A stretch of DNA of 33,596 nt from UBA6544 sp049601975 (lineage in GTDB: Bacteria; Pseudomonadota; Alphaproteobacteria; UBA8366): NCBI GenBank assembly GCA_049601975.1, contig JBMYRC010000036.1, positions 1 through 33,596 of the forward strand. Direction: 5' to 3'. The notes beneath the pieces were generated by a model. It did not search any database, had not been told where the DNA came from, and saw only the letters and a program-made list of their open reading frames with translations. The translations under genes and the position numbers were made by a program. Shown one piece after another: positions 8,999 to 16,758 of this stretch. The first letter of the stretch is position 1. Each line of letters opens with the position of its first letter.

Positions 8999-10776
8999 AT
9001 GACATTCGCGCAAGCCTATGTATTCTGCGTTTTGGGCGCGACGCTGTGTCTCTTTATTTGGGGCAGGTGGCGCTGCGTCGTCGTCTCGGTCTTGGCTCTC
9101 CTAGCGATAGCAATTACCGGCATCATCTATATTAACGGCGTCTTCGCCGGGTTCGGCCATCCAGCGGTTATCACAATCACCGCCGTACTCGCGATCAGTA
9201 AGACCCTGCAAGGCAGCAGCCTGATCGGCAATATCGGAAGCTTTCTGGCCCGAACGGAACTCGGCCCCTCCGTGCAAGTCGCCTTGATCGCGGCCATCGT
9301 CGGCGCGCTTTCCGGCTTAATGAACAATGTGGGCGCGCTGGCATTGCTCTTGCCCATCGTCCTGCAGATGGCCAAACGCTCCGGGCGCTCACCCCGCAGC
9401 CTGCTGATGCCGCTCTCCTTCGGGTCACTGTCCGGCGGGATGGTGACGATGATCGGCACGCCGCCGAATATCATTGTCGCGGCCTATCGCGCCGAGCGAC
9501 GGGCACCACGTTCTCCATGTTCGACTTCACCCCGGTCGGATTGATCCTGGCGGAGGTCGGTATCCTGTTCATCGCCACCTTCGGCTGGCGACTGATCCCC
9601 GGACGCGACGGTGCCGCCGGTGGCCAAGACGATATGTTCCGTATCGAGAACTACATCACCGAAGTCTCGATCCCGGATAACTCGCCCCATATCGGCAATT
9701 CCATCGAAAGCCTGTTGGAAGCCGGCGGCGAAGACTGGATCGCCGTCGTCGCCCATTTGTGGAAGGACGTGAAACGCCTCGCCCCTCAACCGGACCAAAT
9801 CCTGCGCCAGGACGATCATTTGCTGCTGGAGGGGGAGCCAACCGAGATCGAAAACATGCTGGCGAATACCGGCCTAAAGCCGGTCGGCACGTTGCCGCTC
9901 GATATGGAAGAACTCTCATCGGAGACCATCGGTCTGTTCGAAGCCGTTATCACTCCGCAAGCTCGCCTGGTGGGCCGCACCAGGTGCCAAGGCCGCCTCG
10001 GGCGGCATTACGGCCTAAACCTGTTGGCAATTGCCCGCCATGGACGGCCCATCCGCGAACGCCTCAGCCAAGTGCGCCTGCGCGCCGGCGATGTCCTCCT
10101 CATCCAAGGCGGCACGGAGGGCATGCCAGAGACTCTCTCGAGGCTCGGCTGCCTGCCGTTGCCGCACCGTAATCTTGATTTCGGCGAAAAGCTGGGTTGG
10201 CGACCCATCGGAATTTTCGCCGCCGCCATCCTGGCCATCGCGTTCGGATTGGTGTTGGCCCCCGTCGCCTTTAACACCGCCGTCGCCGCCTTCGTCGAGA
10301 CGGGCTCGACCTCCGTGCGCGATATATACGAGGCCGTCGATTGGCCCATCATCGTCTTGCTAGGAGCACTCGTCCCCGTCGGCGGCGCGCTGCAGGCCTG
10401 GGGCGGCACCGCCTTGCTCGCCGACGCCATCGCCGTATTCGCGACCCATATCTCACCGATCTGGATACTCGTGCTGATGATGGTCGCGACCATGTTCCTC
10501 TCCGACATCATCAATAATGCCGCGACGGCGGTCCTCATGGCTCCCTTCGCGGCGGAAACGGCGATGCGCATCGGCGTCAACCCCGACCCATTTTTGATGG
10601 CGGTCGCGATCGGCAGTTTCTGCGCTTGTTTGACGCCAATCGGTCACCAATCTAACGTCCTGGTGATGGGCCCCGGCGGCTATAAATTCGGCGATTATTG
10701 GCCGACGGGCTTGCCGCTGGAGCTGTTGATCATTCTCGTCTCCGTTCCCACCCTATTGTTTCTCTGGCCACTGTAA
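8999..10776 (+). pseudogene. SLC13-family (divalent anion:Na+ symporter type) permease with two RCK_C domains, frameshifted
   Basis: Read across two frames, this is a full-length permease of about 592 residues. The first part (8999-9496) has transmembrane helices and the SLC13 signature region SGGMVTMIGTPPNIIVAAYRAE. The second part resumes at 9499 with TGTTFSMFDFTPVGLIL, has two TrkA-C/RCK_C-like domains (about 9640-9890 and 9930-10180), and then a second membrane half including FLSDIINNAATAVLMAP. The two parts join exactly if one base is restored between 9496 and 9497, where GAG is followed by CG instead of a full codon. So a single-base deletion breaks the gene. No later stop or frameshift is seen, so the damage is recent or is a sequencing error. 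The likely substrate class is dicarboxylate, sulfate or a similar anion; I cannot narrow it. It is divergent from serC with 190 bases between the starts. Confidence 0.85.
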
Positions 10777-10826
10777 TGTCGGATCGCGCCTTGCGCATTC
10801 CGGGCCTCGCAAGGCAGATTATCGCC

Positions 10827-11292
10827 ATGAAACGATATTTAGCACCTCTTCTCTCCTGCGCGCTCGCGAGCGCTGCCCTTTCGGCTCTACCCGCGCACGC
10901 CGCGCAAAAACGCTCCCTGCCCACCTGCTGCAAGTCATGACGCCGGACGGTAAAGGCTACCTGTCAATGGCGGCGGCGGAAGTCTATACAGCACTGGTCG
11001 CAGTCAAAACCGCACTGCGCACGCCGGAGGACCTGGAGAAATTGAGTGCCGGGGCCAAGAGCGCGCAGCACGCCATCGACCAATCTGGATCAAAGAAGGG
11101 CCGGGGTGCGGGTTCGGTGCGAAGAAAGCCGCGCGAGTCCTCAGATTGGTGGGCCGCATGTGCCAGGAAATCCTACTCGGTAAGGACACCAACAAGGACG
11201 GCAAGGTCTCTTGGAAGACGCATGAGGGCGGCTTGGGCTAGGCGGAGCGCTATACGACCATGATGCTGCGTCTAGAAAAACTAATGAAGTAG
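10827..11292 (+). pseudogene. Decayed small secreted EF-hand-like protein
   Basis: A signal peptide is clear at the start (MKRYLAPLLSCALASAALSALPAHAAQ, from ATG 10827). The frame then shifts by -1 before about 10935 and continues as LLQVMTPDGKGYLSMAAAEV. It shifts by -1 again between about 11085 and 11130, ending as GKDTNKDGKVSWKTHEGGLG. An in-frame TAG follows at 11239-11241, and AERYTTMMLRLEKLMK runs to a stop at 11290-11292. DTNKDGKVSWKTHE has the D-x-N-x-D-G spacing and terminal Glu of a calcium-binding EF-hand loop, and TPDGKGYLSMAAAEV may be a second, weaker loop. Restored length is about 155 residues. With two frameshifts and one stop this is a real pseudogene and not a single read error. 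The function was probably periplasmic calcium binding; the family is uncertain. Confidence 0.72.
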
Positions 11293-11319
11293 GCGCTACT
11301 TTCTAAGTAAGCGCTACTT
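11287..11319. repeat. Two tandem 15-bp palindromic units at convergent gene ends
   Basis: AAGTAGGCGCTACTT (11287-11301) and AAGTAAGCGCTACTT (11305-11319) differ at one base and are spaced by TCT, giving an 18-base period. Each unit is an inverted repeat with arms AAGTA/TACTT and a GC-rich centre. The stop codon of the decayed EF-hand gene lies in the first unit, and the stop codon of the DOPA dioxygenase-family gene on the opposite strand lies in the second. Together they could fold into a hairpin that ends transcription from both sides, but no T-run follows on either strand. A protein-binding site is the other possibility. Confidence 0.6.
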
Positions 11320-11667
11320 ATCGAAAATACTCTTATTGATCTCCAGGATTTCGCCCATCCACAGCGCATGTTTGATGTGATCCGCCAAACCGTCACCGCT
11401 TTCCGGGTGCACCAGAATAGCCAGCCCGTCGCGATTGAGCGCCAACCAAGGCACAATTTCCGGAAAGACCGTGCGGTCGAACGCGACCTGATACATCGAG
11501 CGCGTGTGCGGGCCAACCAGCTTATCGTGCCAACGGCCGAGACGAACAGCACCCCGAAAACGCTGGTCCAGCGCCTCCCGGATCGCGGCCGCCGTCCCGC
11601 GTGTATCCTCGGCATAGTAAATATGCGCGTGGTAGCCAGTGATTTTGCCGATTCCGCTCGTCGCCAT
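11314..11667 (-). CDS. DOPA 4,5-dioxygenase family protein
   Basis: 117 residues, the normal length for this small family (PF08883). Signature elements are GYHAHIYY near the N-terminus (His13, His15), LGRWHDKLVGPHTRSMYQVAF (His47, His54) and ILVHPESGDGLADHIKHALWMG (His87, Asp96-His97). Plant and fungal relatives cleave the ring of DOPA with non-haem iron. Bacterial members are mostly uncharacterised, and some act on catechols. The conserved histidines are all present, so it could be active, but the substrate is unknown. It is transcribed alone, convergent with the decayed EF-hand gene, and its stop codon lies within one of the tandem palindromes. Confidence 0.85.
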   Translation of the reverse strand: MATSGIGKITGYHAHIYYAEDTRGTAAAIREALDQRFRGAVRLGRWHDKLVGPHTRSMYQVAFDRTVFPEIVPWLALNRDGLAILVHPESGDGLADHIKHALWMGEILEINKSIFDK

Positions 11668-11987
11668 CCGTCTTCTCCGGTGTTCGCAACCCGATTATGC
11701 GTCACACTTGGGGAGGAAAATCGCGATGACAATGGAATTCGGGCGAAGGGTTTGGGGGCGGCGAGCTCTTTCCCGATATTGCAGCACAACGCCCTTATTC
11801 CAATGACTCCCCAACGATTCGGAATCGCTCTCGGTAAAAAACCCGTCCCGGTTCATGGTCCGCGCTCCGAAATTTGGGGTCCTTCTATTCAACTTATCGA
11901 TAGCATGACAAGCCGATCGTCCGATTTTGACAGAAGCCCTGCCTCCCGCTATGACGGCGATTACACTATTGCCGTGGATGGGGTGAA
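11668..11987. other. Intergenic region without a recognisable gene
   Basis: These 320 bases separate the divergent starts of the DOPA dioxygenase-family gene (minus) and a GST gene (plus). Open frames cross the region on both strands, but their translations are low in complexity of fold signals, lack a plausible RBS and match no family I know. The region probably holds the promoters of both genes. The GST gene start has a short GGGGTGAA sequence just before its ATG. Confidence 0.5.
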
Positions 11988-12677
11988 ATGACAATAAAAG
12001 TTTACGATCTTTGTGGTGCTGACGACCGGCGATTTAGTCCGTTTTGCTGGCGTGTCCGGATGGCCCTCGCCCATAAGGGCCTGGAAGCGAAATTCGTGCC
12101 GATGCGATTCACCGAAAAAGACAAGATCGCCTTCGCCGACAGCAAGACCGTTCCGGTCCTAGTCGACGGCAAGACGGCAATGAACCAGTCCTGGGATATT
12201 GTCGACTATCTAGAGCAAACCTATCCCGACACCCCGTCCCTGTTTGGCGGCGATGCGGGCCGCGCGGTGACCGGGTTCATCAATGCTTGGACGAATTCCA
12301 CCCTGCATCCGGTACTGATTCGCTGTGTCATCGCGGATGTCTTCGACCGCATCGACGACGCCGATAAAGCCTATTTCCGCGAGGATCGGGAGAAGCGTTT
12401 CGGCAAAACCATCGAGGAACTGCGAGTAGAACAGAACGGCGCGCTCGAGAAACTAGACGGTGCGCTGACGCCGCTCCGAACCATTCTCACATCCGAAGAA
12501 TGGATCGCCGGTGACGCACCCGCCTTTGCCGACTACCTAATCTTCAGCGCCTTCCAATGGTGCCGCATCATGTCACCGGCGGAGATCTTCAAACTGGATG
12601 ACCCCATCCACGAGTGGCGGGAACGCATGCTAGACCTATTCGATGGGCTGGGCCGCGGGTTTAAGGCGGCAACGTAG
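11988..12677 (+). CDS. Glutathione S-transferase family protein (beta-etherase-like N-domain)
   Basis: 229 residues. The N-terminal thioredoxin-like domain shows RRFSPFCWRVRMALAHKGLE (Ser17, Cys20), the cis-proline loop SKTVPVLVDG (Pro56) and QSWDIVDYLEQTYP (Ser68, glutathione gamma-glutamyl contact). The helical C-terminal domain contains AGDAPAFADYLIFSAFQW. The SPFCWRVRMAL pattern resembles LigE/LigF-type and related GSTs that use glutathione to cleave ethers or carry out reductive dehalogenation or isomerisation. Whether this one does so cannot be said. It is followed 20 bases later by the convergent NTF2-like gene, and a second GST-fold gene lies 500 bases further on. Confidence 0.85.
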   Translation: MTIKVYDLCGADDRRFSPFCWRVRMALAHKGLEAKFVPMRFTEKDKIAFADSKTVPVLVDGKTAMNQSWDIVDYLEQTYPDTPSLFGGDAGRAVTGFINAWTNSTLHPVLIRCVIADVFDRIDDADKAYFREDREKRFGKTIEELRVEQNGALEKLDGALTPLRTILTSEEWIAGDAPAFADYLIFSAFQWCRIMSPAEIFKLDDPIHEWRERMLDLFDGLGRGFKAAT

Positions 12678-12697
12678 GCGCCAAGGCCGCGTGAACG

Positions 12698-13087
12698 TCA
12701 ATCCTGCTTATAGGTGATCTTGCGCACGAGGCGGTCGCCGTCCCAATGCAATAGATCGAGGCCGCGCATCGTGCGCTCCTCCTTCTTCTCGTCGTCGATC
12801 CACATGCGCAGCACCCAGCTGTCCATCACCTTCCCGGCCACCGGGTCGATGAAGCGGTCGTCCGATTCGAAACATATCTTGCCGAGTTTACCGCTGACCA
12901 CGACGTCGAACTGCTCGCGAATCGTCTTGAGATCCGCGTGCTGCTTGCCGTAAGGGTCCTCGTAGACCGCATCCTCGGCAAAGAACGACATGAGGCCGTC
13001 GAGGTCTTGGCGGTTAAACGCATCGACGAAACGGGTTGAGAGGTCGTCGAGTTCAGCTCGGCGGTCTGCGGCGGCGGTCACATTCAT
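12698..13087 (-). CDS. NTF2-like / SnoaL-type small cone-fold protein
   Basis: 129 residues from ATG 13085-13087 (MNVTAAADRRAELDD). An upstream ATG at 13195 would add 36 residues without conserved features and would run into the next gene's stop, so I prefer the internal start. The sequence has the typical SnoaL-like order: an N-terminal helix with FVDAFNRQDLDGLMSFFAEDAVYEDPYG, a central helix with REQFDVVV, and C-terminal strands SWVLRMWIDDE and MRGLDLLHWDGDRLVRKITYKQD. Such proteins are isomerases, dehydratases or ligand binders, often beside redox genes. No catalytic pair can be assigned with confidence. Confidence 0.82.
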   Translation of the reverse strand: MNVTAAADRRAELDDLSTRFVDAFNRQDLDGLMSFFAEDAVYEDPYGKQHADLKTIREQFDVVVSGKLGKICFESDDRFIDPVAGKVMDSWVLRMWIDDEKKEERTMRGLDLLHWDGDRLVRKITYKQD

Positions 13088-13191
13088 GGGGAACCTCGTG
13101 ATTTGATCGAAATTAATTGGGGACAGGTTACCTAATGGAAAACTACAGACAAGATTGCTTTGAGTAATCTGTCCCGGATTTACCTGAGATT

Positions 13192-14160
13192 TCAATCCAA
13201 AGGCTGAAGCAGTGGCGTAACGAAGTGTCGCTTAAAGTTTCCTCCCCTCATTCGAAGGTCATAACCCAACCTTGGAAAATGCACGACGACGCTGCCGACG
13301 GTTAAGTCTTCTCTCGACACGGCCATCCGCTCCCCGTCGAGCTGCACCAGTTCTCCCTCGACCGGGTCGCGGCCGTAGTCGGCAGCTCGGACGCGCACTT
13401 CGCTGCCAAGAGGTGGGTCTTCGTCAAATCGATCGGAGAGCAACGGGTCGGCGGGCTGCGATGCAGCCGCCACGTCCAGCGCCTCGCTTGGTGACATTTC
13501 CGTGGCCGCGCCATTGCCGAACGCCTGTACCCGCGCGCGCCACTCCTCGATACGCGGCAATCCATCCAGCTCAAACCCGAGGCGGTCCGTCCGCGCCGTC
13601 AGGAACCAGAGCGCGTGATAGACCGCGAGGTCGGCGACAGTGACGGCGGGGCCCGCGATCCAGTCGCGACCGTCGGAGAGCAGATCCTCGATCCAGCGGA
13701 TTTGCACTCGCACATTGGGGGCGTTGCGTTTTGCCGCGCGGCGCACGGTCTCGTCGCTCGGGATCGGTAGGCCTCGCATTTGCGAGCGGTCGGCCTGCAG
13801 GTTCTTCGGCAGGACGTCGAGGTTGCTGCCCGACACATAAAGCGACATAGGGCGGAACAATTGGTTCTCGGCCCAATAGGCAATCATGTTCGCCGCCGCC
13901 GCGTGGGCCGCCGGATAGAGGGTCGGTGTCGGGAAACGGCGCTCCAGCTCGCGCAGGATCAGGGATGTGTCGCAATAGATGTCGGCGCCCACTTGCAGCA
14001 CCGGGGTGCGGCGATATCCCCCGGTCAAGGAGGTGAGGTCCGGTTTTGGGGCGGTCGGTGGGATCGTCACGGAGCGCCAGGCTAGCCCCTTATAGCGGAG
14101 GGCCAGGCGGGCTTTTTCCGAATAATTGGAGAAATCATAATGGTGGAGAATCAGGTCCAT
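13192..14160 (-). CDS. GST-fold protein with C-terminal extension
   Basis: 322 residues from ATG 14158-14160 (MDLILHHYDFSNYSEKARLAL). An upstream in-frame start at 14250 would add 30 residues ahead of this standard GST beginning and is unlikely. The N-terminal thioredoxin-like domain has SNYSEKARLALRYKGLAW, the cis-proline loop RRTPVLQVG (Pro53) and CDTSLILRELERRFP (Asp64-Ser66). The helical domain includes GRDWIAGPAVTVADLAVYHALWFL. After about residue 230 there is an extra domain of about 90 residues with SEVRVRAADYGRDPVEGELVQLDGERMAVSRED, which looks beta-rich and is not part of a classical GST. It resembles extended GSTs in alphaproteobacteria annotated only as GST family. Its function is unknown. 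Confidence 0.83.
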   Translation of the reverse strand: MDLILHHYDFSNYSEKARLALRYKGLAWRSVTIPPTAPKPDLTSLTGGYRRTPVLQVGADIYCDTSLILRELERRFPTPTLYPAAHAAAANMIAYWAENQLFRPMSLYVSGSNLDVLPKNLQADRSQMRGLPIPSDETVRRAAKRNAPNVRVQIRWIEDLLSDGRDWIAGPAVTVADLAVYHALWFLTARTDRLGFELDGLPRIEEWRARVQAFGNGAATEMSPSEALDVAAASQPADPLLSDRFDEDPPLGSEVRVRAADYGRDPVEGELVQLDGERMAVSREDLTVGSVVVHFPRLGYDLRMRGGNFKRHFVTPLLQPLD

Positions 14161-14486
14161 GAAACGCTTCCTCGCCGATATGCGGTCGTATTCAAGAAGT
14201 GACATTTTGTCTAATTTATGATACGGTCCCACGCGTTCTTTGACACGCAAATTTCATTCGCTCACCCCTCAACTTTATAGAGGCGCTCTATCAGGTTCGA
14301 ATCAGCGGTATTTTAATACTGTGCATGGGGTTGTTCCGCTATTTTTGTATAACCTCGATCCCCCGCACACAGGTTTGCGACGCCTCGATACAGTTGATTA
14401 TCTGGCCGGAGACGAATTCGCTCAAATTGTTAGAATAAACAAGTGATCGAAATACATGGTGCACCATCACGTAAGGGAGGAAACGG
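14161..14486. other. Divergent intergenic region, partly built from a gene relic
   Basis: These 326 bases lie between the start of the extended GST gene (minus) and the Ldh-family gene (plus). A plus-strand frame at 14240-14446 gives no recognisable protein. The stretch 14370-14421 resembles the 3' end of the nearby SDR gene and is listed separately. The last part has a good RBS (GGGAGGAAACGG) just before the ATG at 14487. Promoters of both flanking genes are expected here, but I see no clear -35/-10 pair. Confidence 0.5.
14370..14421 (-). pseudogene. Relic of an SDR gene 3' end
   Basis: The minus strand translates to EFVSGQIINCIEASQT, against GGFVSGQMINCNGATQT at the C-terminus of the SDR encoded at 15503-16246. 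An ungapped comparison of 14370-14421 with 15504-15555 gives 40 identical bases of 52 by my count. The match covers the dinucleotide-fold C-terminal FVSGQ element and the stop-codon region, but the stop itself has changed (TGT instead of TGA). Upstream the similarity fades. The simplest reading is a decayed remnant of a related SDR gene, or of a duplicated block, next to the Ldh-family gene. Confidence 0.55.
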
Positions 14487-15491
14487 ATGCCCAAAAGACT
14501 TACCATCGATGAAATTCATGCATTGGCGAAATCAATATTGATGAAGCATGGATGCAGCGACGCCCAAGCGGACGCAGTCGCCAACACGGTCGCAAGCGCG
14601 GAGCGGGATCACGCCCATTCGCACGGATTGTTCCGCATGCCGGGCTACGTGGAATCCTTGACGAATAATAGCGTCGACGGAAACGCGATGCCCGAGATCA
14701 AGGAGCTGACGCCCGCCATCATCCAAGTGGACGGCAAGAACTGCTTCGCGCCGTTGGCGTTCAACGCGGGCAAGGACGCCCTCGTCGCAGCGACAAAGAC
14801 CATGGGCATCGCCACAATGCCAATGGTCCGGGTGCATCATTTCTCGGCCCTGTGGAAGGAGACCGAGATGTTCGCGGAAGAGGGCCTAATCGCGATGGCC
14901 TTCACCGCCTATATGCCAAAAGTGGCGCCCGCCGGCGGCTCGAAACCGTTCTATGGGACGAACCCGATGTCCTTCGCCTGGCCGCGCAAGGACGCCCTGC
15001 CGATGGTCTTCGACCAGGCCTCAGCCGCGATGGCGATGGGCGATGTGATGCTAGCGGAGCGCGACGGTCACACATTGCCGGATGGTGTCGGTATCACGGC
15101 GGACGGCAGCCCAACCAACGATCCAAGCGAAGTTCTAAAAGGCAGCATCCTGCCCTTCGGCGGCTACAAGGGGGCCTCGATCGCACTGATGATCGAGTTG
15201 CTGGTCGGCCCCCTGATCGGCGAGACGACAAGCCCCGAGACGCACCGGCGTTACGGCAACGTCGGCGGACCTCCACAGGGCGGCGAGCTAATCATCGCCA
15301 TGGACCCGTCGAAGTTCGGCAATGCGGCGGCTTGGTCCGACGACGCGGAGGTGCTCTTCGACGATCTGCACGCCATTGGGGGCACCCGCCTGCCCGGTGC
15401 CCGGCGTCAATCCCACCGGTCAGGCGCGCTCGCAGATGGTGTCGACGTCAATGACGCGCTGATGGAGACACTGGAGAAGCTGGCGGCGTAG
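14487..15491 (+). CDS. Ldh-family (malate/L-lactate/imine reductase type) NAD(P)-dependent oxidoreductase
   Basis: 334 residues, close to the family length. These enzymes do not have a Rossmann fold. They reduce 2-oxo acids or cyclic imines such as delta-1-piperideine-2-carboxylate and delta-1-pyrroline-2-carboxylate. Visible family elements are AERDHAHSHGLFRMPGYVESL (His44 and Ser45-His46-Gly47 region), FYGTNPMSFAWPRKDALPMVFDQASAAMAMG, LPFGGYKGASIALMIELL and GTRLPGARR near the C-terminus. The start has a strong RBS. It lies alone between the extended GST gene and an SDR on the opposite strand. A delta-1-pyrroline-2-carboxylate reductase role would fit the proline racemase-family enzyme at 27384-28415, but that gene is 12 kb away, so this is only a suggestion. 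Confidence 0.88.
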   Translation: MPKRLTIDEIHALAKSILMKHGCSDAQADAVANTVASAERDHAHSHGLFRMPGYVESLTNNSVDGNAMPEIKELTPAIIQVDGKNCFAPLAFNAGKDALVAATKTMGIATMPMVRVHHFSALWKETEMFAEEGLIAMAFTAYMPKVAPAGGSKPFYGTNPMSFAWPRKDALPMVFDQASAAMAMGDVMLAERDGHTLPDGVGITADGSPTNDPSEVLKGSILPFGGYKGASIALMIELLVGPLIGETTSPETHRRYGNVGGPPQGGELIIAMDPSKFGNAAAWSDDAEVLFDDLHAIGGTRLPGARRQSHRSGALADGVDVNDALMETLEKLAA

Positions 15492-15502
15492 CCACGCCCG
15501 GC

Positions 15503-16246
15503 TCAGGTTTGGGTCGCGCCGTTGCAGTTGATCATTTGGCCCGAGACAAAGCCGCCTTCCTCCGAGACGAGGAACCCGCAGAGCCCGGCGATGTGCATTG
15601 GCTTGCCGAGATGGCCGACCGGGATCAGCTTTTCCTGCTCGCGGATATGGGCGTCCATGGAGGCGTCCCGGTAGTCGCCCTCGATCGGGCCCGGTGAGAT
15701 CGCATTGGCGGTGATGCCGCGCGATCCAAACTCTTTCGCCATCGACTTGGTAATACCCCAGAGGCCGTGCTTGGCGGCGGAAACCGGACAGCGGCCGTTA
15801 TAGCCGTGCATGGCGTTCATACCGGTGATGTTGACGACCCGGCCCCAACCCTTCTCGACCATGCCCGGCACGAAGGCCTGCCCGGTGTAGAAGGCGGAGT
15901 GCATGTCGACCGAGATGACATTGTGCCAAAAATCCTCATCCATCTCGAGGAAGGGTTTATGGGGGCGAATTGCCGCGTTGTTGACGACGATGTCGACGCT
16001 GCCGAATTCGCCGAGCGCCGCCGATGCTATTTCCTTTACGGCGGCGCTGTTGCCGACGCTGCCCATGGCAACGATGGCACCAACACCCAGACTGCGCGCT
16101 TCATCCGCGACAGCCTCCACGCTGTCCCGGTCGGTCAAACCGTTGACAACGACATTGGCGCCGCGCCCGGCGAATTCGATGACGATGGCGCGGCCGATAT
16201 TGTGGCCGGAGCCGGAGACGAAGGCGGTTTTACCGTCGAGGGTCAT
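15503..16246 (-). CDS. SDR-fold protein lacking the usual catalytic Ser and Tyr
   Basis: 247 residues from ATG 16244-16246. A GAGAG-type RBS precedes it on the minus strand, whereas the longer frame from 16405 adds a region with no SDR character. The cofactor-binding part is good: SGSGHNIGRAI near residue 11-21 and VVNNAAIRPH at 87-95. In the active-site region the protein has VVNITGMNAMHGYNGRCPVSAAKHGLWGITKS. Lys159 is kept, but the residue four positions before it is Val155 instead of Tyr, and the usual catalytic Ser is Gly142. The C-terminus (SPGPIEGDYRD, GGFVSGQMINCNGATQT) is otherwise normal. It may bind NAD(P) and a ligand, act through other residues, or serve in a complex. It is divergent from the Rid/NMO unit with a 110-base gap. 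Confidence 0.85.
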   Translation of the reverse strand: MTLDGKTAFVSGSGHNIGRAIVIEFAGRGANVVVNGLTDRDSVEAVADEARSLGVGAIVAMGSVGNSAAVKEIASAALGEFGSVDIVVNNAAIRPHKPFLEMDEDFWHNVISVDMHSAFYTGQAFVPGMVEKGWGRVVNITGMNAMHGYNGRCPVSAAKHGLWGITKSMAKEFGSRGITANAISPGPIEGDYRDASMDAHIREQEKLIPVGHLGKPMHIAGLCGFLVSEEGGFVSGQMINCNGATQT

Positions 16247-16356
16247 ATTTTTCTCTCGTTTAATTTTGAGTCCGTTGGGGGAAAGGTAGGTCTGCTGGGA
16301 ATGGCGAACAGACCACGCCGCCCTAAACTCACTTTCAGCAAATGAGGAAGGCGAGC

Positions 16357-16746
16357 ATGAATACGAAAATCGATCCGGGCTGGGCCCATTTCGCGAAGTA
16401 CACATTCTCTCCGGGGATCGAGCGGGACGGCTGGCTCTATATCTCGGGCATGACCGCCAGCGGCGAAGACGGGGCCATCGTATGTCCCGGCGATATCGGC
16501 GGGCAAACCGACTACATCCTGGCGCGCATGGGCGAAATTTTGAAAGCGGCGGGATGCGGTTATGAAGACGTGGTGAATACCCGCGATTACGTCACCACAA
16601 CGGAGGGATATCGGGACACCGGCACCGTCCGCAAGAAGTACTTCAAGGAGCCCTACCCGACGGCCACCGGCGTCATCGTCGCCGGGCTGCTGCGCCCGGG
16701 CGCGCTCATTGAGATTGACGCTGTCGCAAAAATTCCAGGGAAATAG
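16357..16746 (+). CDS. RidA/YjgF/Rid-superfamily protein, without the imine-deaminase arginine
   Basis: 129 residues from ATG 16357, which has a purine-rich RBS (AGGAAGGCGAG). An ATG 15 bases upstream lacks one. The fold signature is clear: SPGIERDGWLYISGMTA, a middle segment with ARMGEILKAAGCGYEDVVNTRDYVTT, and a C-terminal KYFKEPYPTATGVIVAGLLRPGALIEIDAVAKIPG. In RidA itself the motif PARxxV holds the arginine that hydrolyses 2-aminoacrylate and other imines. Here the motif reads PTATGV and the arginine is absent. That places it with Rid subfamilies that do not deaminate imines and often belong to catabolic operons. It is 12 bases upstream of the nitronate monooxygenase gene, so the two are co-transcribed. 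Confidence 0.87.
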   Translation: MNTKIDPGWAHFAKYTFSPGIERDGWLYISGMTASGEDGAIVCPGDIGGQTDYILARMGEILKAAGCGYEDVVNTRDYVTTTEGYRDTGTVRKKYFKEPYPTATGVIVAGLLRPGALIEIDAVAKIPGK

Positions 16747-16758
16747 GATTTCTAAGAC

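Noticed and set aside
11368..11994. Overlapping open frames on both strands in the gap before the GST gene
   Set aside because: They have no plausible RBS, no recognisable domain, and one overlaps the DOPA dioxygenase-family gene on the other strand.
14240..14446. Small plus-strand open frame of 68 codons before the Ldh-family gene
   Set aside because: No conserved features, and its 3' part coincides with the SDR relic on the opposite strand.
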